A stretch of 64,000 nucleotides of DNA from Mycoplasma sp. CSL7491-lung (GTDB lineage Bacteria; Bacillota_I; Bacilli_A; Mycoplasmatales; Metamycoplasmataceae): positions 372,001-436,000 of the forward strand of contig NZ_JAHMHG010000001.1 in NCBI RefSeq assembly GCF_018913965.1, in the 5' to 3' direction. Position numbers and translations under genes: made by a program. The notes below the pieces were generated by a model. The model saw nothing but the letters and a program-made list of their open reading frames with translations. It ran no database searches and had not been told where the DNA came from. This document shows positions 58,201 through 64,000 of this stretch, in pieces; within the stretch, counting starts at the first letter, position 1; every line of letters begins with the position of its first letter.

Positions 58201-61200
58201 ATCATAAAGAAGATATAAAAACAATAATTAAAAATCTAATAATTAAATTCTCAAAAGGAACATTTATAGATGATTTATTCAATAATATATCTTCTTCAAC
58301 AAGAGAAAAAATAGAAAATTATGTAAACATTAATGATTTAAGTAACATTTTAAAATTGATACTTAGAAATCAACATTTACACAACATAATTAATAATTCA
58401 ATTACAAAATTAGTAAATAATATCAATCAATTTGAATCAGTAAAATCATATCAAGGATTAATTTCAAAACTTTTCGAATTAGTGAACTTCAATGAAATAA
58501 AATCAGAACTAAACCTAATGTTTAGTGACCTTTCAAATGAAGTAAGTTTCAAAGACGCACTAAAACAATTATTAATTAGTTTATTGAATAAAAATGGAGT
58601 CGAAACAACCGATGAAGGTATTAATTCATTTATAGATTATGTTTCAAACAATCTAAAAGATTTCTTCAAATCTTCAGATATACTTAATAATTTATCAAGT
58701 GAAATATTCGATAAAATCAAAGAAGTATTTAGTCAAAATAGTGAAAATACAATAGAAAAACTAACTAAATTACCAAACGATATTGTCGAACTAATAAAAT
58801 CAAAAATTACACAACAACCTAAATCGTTTGTTGATGGAATTTTAAATTCTTCAAATATTCAACCACACAAAGAAGCTATAATTAAAATTGTTAAGCAATT
58901 ATTTATTGGCCTAAATAAAAAAGGTGTTATTGAATTAATAGTAAACTCTCAAATTGATAAAATAAATGATCCTAGCGTTACTAAATACTTAGACCTTAAC
59001 TTGTTTAAGAAAATGGTAGGAACAGTATTAAAAGATGATTTTATAAACGATACACTAAACGTGGTAGTTCCTGAATTATTAAATGATACTTCGTGACTAA
59101 ATAATTTAAATAATCCATTTAAACTAATTCAAGAATTGTTTAATAAAGAAACAATTAAAAATCATTTTAAAAATAACTTACCTGGTGCTTTAGAAAGAAT
59201 TTCAAAAAATAGTACAACAACAAACTTTATTAATTCTTTATTAAATAATGTATTAAAGAATAATCAAATAACTATACAAGGTAGTGAATCAAATAGTTTT
59301 GTTTACAATATTGCAAGCAATATTGTTCCGTATCTAAAAGAAGTTGATTTATATAATAATATTATAGAGACAATTATTAATCAATTGTCTTCAAGCGCAA
59401 CTTTAAAACAATTTGTTGAATCAATTAAAACAAATATTATTTCTAAGTTCGATTTAGCTGATTACAAGTTTGTTAAAGCATTATTTAATAACTTTAGTTC
59501 TATCGAAAATAACAAAGAAATAGTAGTAGAGATATTCGAAAAAATATATGATAAATTTAAAGAAAATGATTCTTGAATAAGTACTATAATTTCTCTTGTT
59601 AACAAAGATCAAGTTTTTGTAAATACAAATAACGAAGAAAAACTTAAAACAATTATTAAAGAAGTTTTAAAAGAAGAAAGCATAAAAACTAGTTTAACTT
59701 CTATTATTAGGGGAAGTTTAACAAATTTATCTATATTTAAAAACGCTGACAATTATCAAGATTTAATAAAATCTATTTTCTCAAATGAAAACTTAAAAAC
59801 ACCTATTAAAGATTTATTTGATAAATTAACTAAAAAACTATTAGAAAATGAAAATTTTAAAACTATAGTAAAAAATATTCTTGATAAAAAATTACCTGAT
59901 GACATTAAAACTAAATTATTTGAAAACATAACAACAGATAACGATAAAATAAATTCAATCGGGTGATTACTAACAATAATTAAAGAATCAAACAATAATT
60001 TCAATATATTTAATTCATTTATTGAATCAGGAATTAAACAGCTAGGAACTAACGGAACTATTCAATTTAACGTAAGTGAATTTATATCTGATGCAATTAA
60101 AAACATTAAAAAATTCACAAATTACAAAAATATCGAAGCTAAAATTCTTTCTGTATTAAATACTTTAAAAGTCCAAATAGGAAGCAATAAAGAAAATAAA
60201 ATACAAATTATTAATAACATATTTAACTTGGCCGTAGATAAAATCGATATAGGTTCTATTATTTGAGGTGCATTAGAAGGAACTAATAAAGCTTCATTCA
60301 TCTCGGAAAACTTTATTTCTGAAGAAGACTTTATAAGATTAATAAATAACACAGTTAAAACTAACAATCTAAAAGAAGTTGTAAATGATATAGTTAAATT
60401 CTTTTTTGAAAGTAATAATGATATCAATAATACTTCATTTGTAAATATAACAAAAGAATACTTAAAGGATGAGCAAAGAAAAACTAAATTTAAAGAAAAA
60501 ATACAAAAGATATTCGAAAACGCTTTAAGTTCAAATAATTTAAGAGAACCTATTAAAAAAATAATAAATAAAGCTATGAATTATTTAGAAGTTAAAGCTG
60601 ATGAACCTATTAACACATTTATAGAAAACTTCACAAATGGTTTAGGAGATTTCTTTAAACGAATAGAAATTAATTCTAAATTAATTGATGCGACAACTGA
60701 AGCATTCGAAGAATCCGAAAATTTAGGCCAATTAAGTCAAAAAATTAAAGACAAAATGATAGCTAAGGTTAACCCAACTTCATTTGGTCTAGTTTCTAAA
60801 ATATTAAACGATTCATTAATGCAAGAAAACAAAGAAGGTTTAAAAAGTTTAGTTAAACAATTACTAACAAACTTCTTAAATAATGAAGAAAAAATTAGAA
60901 AAACAATAAATGATATAAATCTATCAGCTTTAATTACCGGTAGAAATGATGAGGAATTAAATAAATTAATAAACAATACTATAATAACATTTATTAAAAA
61001 TCCGGATTTAAGAGATTTATTGACTTTAATTCTTGATAATATTATTGATAATGCAAAAAAATACGAAAATAAAACAACATGATTAGAAGCGGTTAATGTT
61101 TTATTACATTCTAACAATGCTGAGCAAATGAAGCAAAAGTTTAAAAATTGATTCAAAGCAAGTGTTTCACAAAATGGTAATGTTGACTTTATAAAAGGTA

Positions 61201-62261
61201 TAACTAAATTGGCAATAATAAAATTTAAAGAATCAGGATTTAATTTAAACCAAAATAGAGATGAAGTTGTAATAGAACATATAATACAAAAAACTTTAGC
61301 ATGAATATCAAATGATACTTTATTTAACACAATAATAGATAAAATATATGATAACTTAAGAAATTTAGATTTTACAAAGGCAACTCCACAACAAGTAAAA
61401 CAAAAAATTATGGATGGCGCTTTATCATTTATTCTTACAGACGATATGAATTCAATATCATTTAAAAAGATTTTAAACCAAGCAAGTAAAATTAGATTAT
61501 TAACAAGCTCATTTAATGAATCAATTTATGTTGAATTTATAAATAGACTATTCGAAAGTAGCGACTTAGAAAGAACTACAGGTATTTATAGTGTGCTTGA
61601 TTTCTTATTTAAAGATCAGCCAAGCAGCGGATCATCGAATGAGACAAATACAAATAATAATCAAAATAATGATCAACCTAAAACTTATGGTTTCTCATTT
61701 GATGAAAACATATTTAATGTTGTTGGTAGAACCGAAGAGTTGATCAAGGCTATTTTTGAACCCATTTTCAAATCGATGTTTACTAAAATTTCACAAAATA
61801 ATTACAATTTAACCCAAAGTAAAAATAACCCAGAATACAAAGCTATTTTTAGATTAACATCAATTATGTTATGAGCAATATTTGAAAAAGGTGCAACTGG
61901 TGGTAAATTCTGAAACTTCACAGGTTTAGATGTCGAAGGTACATTTGTTGGTGGTTTAGAAAAAGCATGAGAAAGTGCTAAAAACGCAAAAGCAAACCTT
62001 TGAAATAAATTTAGTGATGACCAAAAAATAAAAAGTGGTGCATATAAAAAGAGCTGATGAAGTGGTGGTGGATTTGCATATAATCGTGAATTCATTACAG
62101 GTAATAGATCAGATAGAACATCATTAGGTAATTATTGAAACGATCAACTACTTGCATACATTTATTGAAATAAAGACAACGATAGACACAATCAAGGTTA
62201 TAAAAATAAAGAAACATTACGAAAAGCAATTAAGCAAGGTTGATTGTCTTCAAGTAATTAA
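52233..62261 (+). CDS. Giant SGNH/GDSL-hydrolase lipoprotein (3342 residues)
   Basis: One frame of 10,029 bp with TGA as Trp. Signal peptide and lipobox VVVAC (C25). N-terminal SGNH hydrolase domain (about 98-370): block I AIGDSVTEG with nucleophile S108, block III LGANDLF with N206, block V DIHPNNYGY with D350-H352. About 2900 residues of helical repeats follow, each around 100-150 residues and built on patterns like 'NLINNILDKSK', 'FKEIIINSFNKVID' and 'LKKYI/IVKNLL'. A short C-terminal domain rich in Trp and Gly ends it (GKFWNFTGLDVEGTF, KKSWWSGGGFAYN). Likely a surface esterase/lipase on an extremely long stalk, comparable in kind to mycoplasma P65-like lipolytic lipoproteins but far larger. 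Confidence 0.88.
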
Positions 62262-62268
62262 ATAAAAT

Positions 62269-62300
62269 AAATATCAAGCTATTACCTAAGCTTGATATTT
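62269..62300 (+). terminator. Terminator after the SGNH giant
   Basis: AAATATCAAGCT / AGCTTGATATTT perfect 12-bp stem followed by an AT-rich tail. Confidence 0.85.
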
Positions 62301-62310
62301 ATATTATATA

Positions 62311-62344
62311 AAAATAACACACTTTAAATAAGTGCGTTATTTTT
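62311..62344 (-). terminator. Terminator of the right-edge minus-strand gene
   Basis: AAAATAACACACTT / AAGTGCGTTATTTT near-perfect stem, overlapping the region just before the stop codon at 62347. It can serve both convergent genes. Confidence 0.75.
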
Positions 62345-62346
62345 GA

Positions 62347-64000
62347 TTATTGATTTGTTTCTTCTGTAGGAGTAGAAACTTCTGTTTTAGTCAAATTAAT
62401 TGTAAATTCTTTTTTGTGTTCTGTAGTACCATCTGTTACAACTACTTTTGCTTTTGCTCCAGTTTCTTTTTGTGTTTTAGCATTTGTTGTAACTTCGCTT
62501 ACATAACCAAATGTATATATTCCTTCTTGTAAATTTGAATTGTTACTATTTTTAATAGTTGATTGATTAAATAATGTTTTGAAAACTTCTTCAAAAGTTT
62601 TATCTTCTGGAACTTGTATTGAAAGTGTTTGTTCGTTACCGTTTAATTCAACTTCTTTATTATCTATATTTAATTTAAATGAATCACCAAATTGCTCTAA
62701 TGCAGTAAATGATATTGATGCATTATTTTGTTTTTCTACTTCAGAATTTATTGAATCACCTTCTTTCAATTCTATGAATTCAAGTTCTGAAAAACCTATA
62801 AATCCTTTGTTAGATTTAAATTTTGGATCAACAGTTCCTTCTGGATCTTTTAAATTAGGAATAGTTGGTGCTTCAAAAGAGAATTTGAAATATTTATCTG
62901 TTGTTGGTTCAAAATTTATTGTTAACTCAAAAATATTACTATTTATAGTTTTCCCGTTTGGTAAATTATCTTCATCAATTAATTTATAATTATTCTCTAC
63001 TTTTAAATTAAAGAACTCATTATCTAATACTTTATCTTGACCAGAAACTAATTTAAAATCAGATTCATTATTTGTTGATGATGAATAAATTTTTATTCAT
63101 TCAGGAGACATTGTTTTACCATTTTGTAATTCTACTTTATCACTATGATTATATTTATCAAAATCTCCTCAAGTTTTATCTGCATTAAATCCCGATACTC
63201 TTACTCAAACTTTCATACCATGAATTTTAGAATTTGCAGGTCTATCTTTAAGATTTAAATAGAAAGTATTATGATCTTGTATTTCTGCATAATCAAATCA
63301 GTTATCTCATCTTGATGTTTGTTGTTTATTACCATCAATCAATTTAGGTAACTCAGTAGCTCTTGTTTCATTAGGTTTTTTTGGATTATGATAATCATAA
63401 TATGATTTTTCAATATCTAAATTAATCTTGTCTCTTCCTGTTAAAATTGTAGAAAACTCACTATTATTTAAATTACCAACTTGATATCCTGTAGATTTTA
63501 GAGTTAATAAAGCATATTTAGTTTCAGAACCTTCTGTTTTAGTTCCTAATAATTTAATTGTTTCGTTATTAGACATTACTTTATTTTCGTCTAAATCGCT
63601 ACCATCATAGTTTTTAAATGAATATCCTTCAAATGTATTTGATAAATAATTTTTAACATTTGTATTTGATATTATTTTTTTAACTTCAACATATTCATAA
63701 TTCAACTCTTTCTTTGAATCTTCTGTTGTTTTTTCTACGTTCGCATCTTCTGTTCCTGCTTGATCGTTACCGGTTTCAGAACCTTCTCTTTTATCGTCTT
63801 TATTTTCTTTTGAAGATTCTTCGTCTGTTTTTGCAGTGGTTTCTTCTTCGTTGTCAGATGATTTATCTCCGTCTTTATCCCCTTCGGTTTTTGTTTTATC
63901 ACCAGATTCACCGGTACTACTTTCACCTTCGGATTCAGTATCTGTTTTACTACTTTCAGAATCTTTACCGTTTGTTTTATCTTCTTGATTTTCTTTTGAA
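62347..64000 (-). CDS. Acidic surface protein with discoidin-like module, N-terminus outside window
   Basis: At least 551 residues; runs off the right edge. The visible N-terminal part is an acidic Ser/Glu/Asp/Lys linker like that of the lipoprotein at 49829. It is followed by beta-rich segments, a galactose-binding-like pattern (ATELPKLIDGNKQQTSRWDNWFDYAEIQDHNTFYLNL split over 63310-63270), HGMKVWVRVSGFN, and C-terminal repeats of the type FKLNIDNKEVELNGNEQTL. TGA codes for Trp at several sites. No enzyme motif seen. Probably a lipoprotein adhesin. Confidence 0.75.

Noticed and set aside
701-62261. Many apparent gene fragments ending at TGA
   Set aside because: TGA falls at conserved Trp positions (GH20, KtrB, LigA, GpmI, RsmH), so these are single genes in a UGA=Trp code, not pseudogenes.
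63735-63926. Lys-rich 63-codon minus-strand frame
   Set aside because: It is a shadow of the acidic linker of the 62347-64000 gene in another frame.

Overview
The window is AT-rich and reads correctly only if UGA encodes tryptophan: about 20 long genes are interrupted by in-frame TGA at conserved Trp positions. With the tmRNA tag ending in LAFA, absence of cell-wall genes, many surface lipoproteins and a reduced dcw cluster, this points to a mollicute, most likely a Mycoplasma/Mycoplasmopsis of the hominis group. The species is not determined. No rRNA, tRNA or CRISPR array was seen.

Layout. 1-413: edge of a YitT-like membrane protein (-). 701-8656: two anchored glycosidases, a GH20 beta-N-acetylhexosaminidase with three discoidin modules and a GH95 alpha-L-fucosidase (+). 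8694-13721: potABCD-type polyamine ABC transporter (-), genes overlapping. 14186-23100: a tight four-gene operon (+) of a UPF1-like SF1 helicase, a protein of unknown function, a coiled-coil protein with a DUF2997-like tail and a ClpB-D2-type AAA+ ATPase, preceded by (TTTG)4-T17. 23394-24900: decayed IS3-type element. 24953-26374: PnuC transporter fused to a P-loop kinase (-), with T16 in its promoter. 26483-27390: broken TraX-like gene. 27478-28407: anchored discoidin-only protein. 28577-32494: gpmI (-) and ligA (+). 32776-38073: GH84 hyaluronidase/O-GlcNAcase-type giant (+). 38416-39265: ssrA (tmRNA) directly abutting smpB (-). 39936-41735: lipoprotein with glycosyltransferase-80-like motifs. 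42043-45619: mraZ-rsmH-FtsA-like-FtsZ-like (-), in which the FtsZ homologue has lost its GTP-binding signature. 45775-48262: KtrAB-type potassium uptake. 48306-49735: UPF0154 protein and M42 aminopeptidase. 49829-51844 and 52233-62261: divergent lipoproteins, the second a 3342-residue SGNH-hydrolase giant. 62347-64000: C-terminal part of another acidic lipoprotein-like protein.

How they work together. GH20, GH84 and GH95, together with several discoidin modules, make a cell-surface kit for trimming mucin or glycosaminoglycan sugars (GlcNAc/GalNAc, fucose). All three enzymes share the same plan: N-terminal signal, enzyme plus binding modules, charged stalk, C-terminal membrane helix and basic tail. 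Polyamine, K+ and NAD-precursor uptake provide nutrients to a parasite with small biosynthetic capacity. The candidate new system is the operon at 14186-23100: a helicase plus AAA+ unfoldase-like machine with the hallmarks of an accessory defence or stress module (IS neighbour, possible phase-variable promoter, no housekeeping identity).
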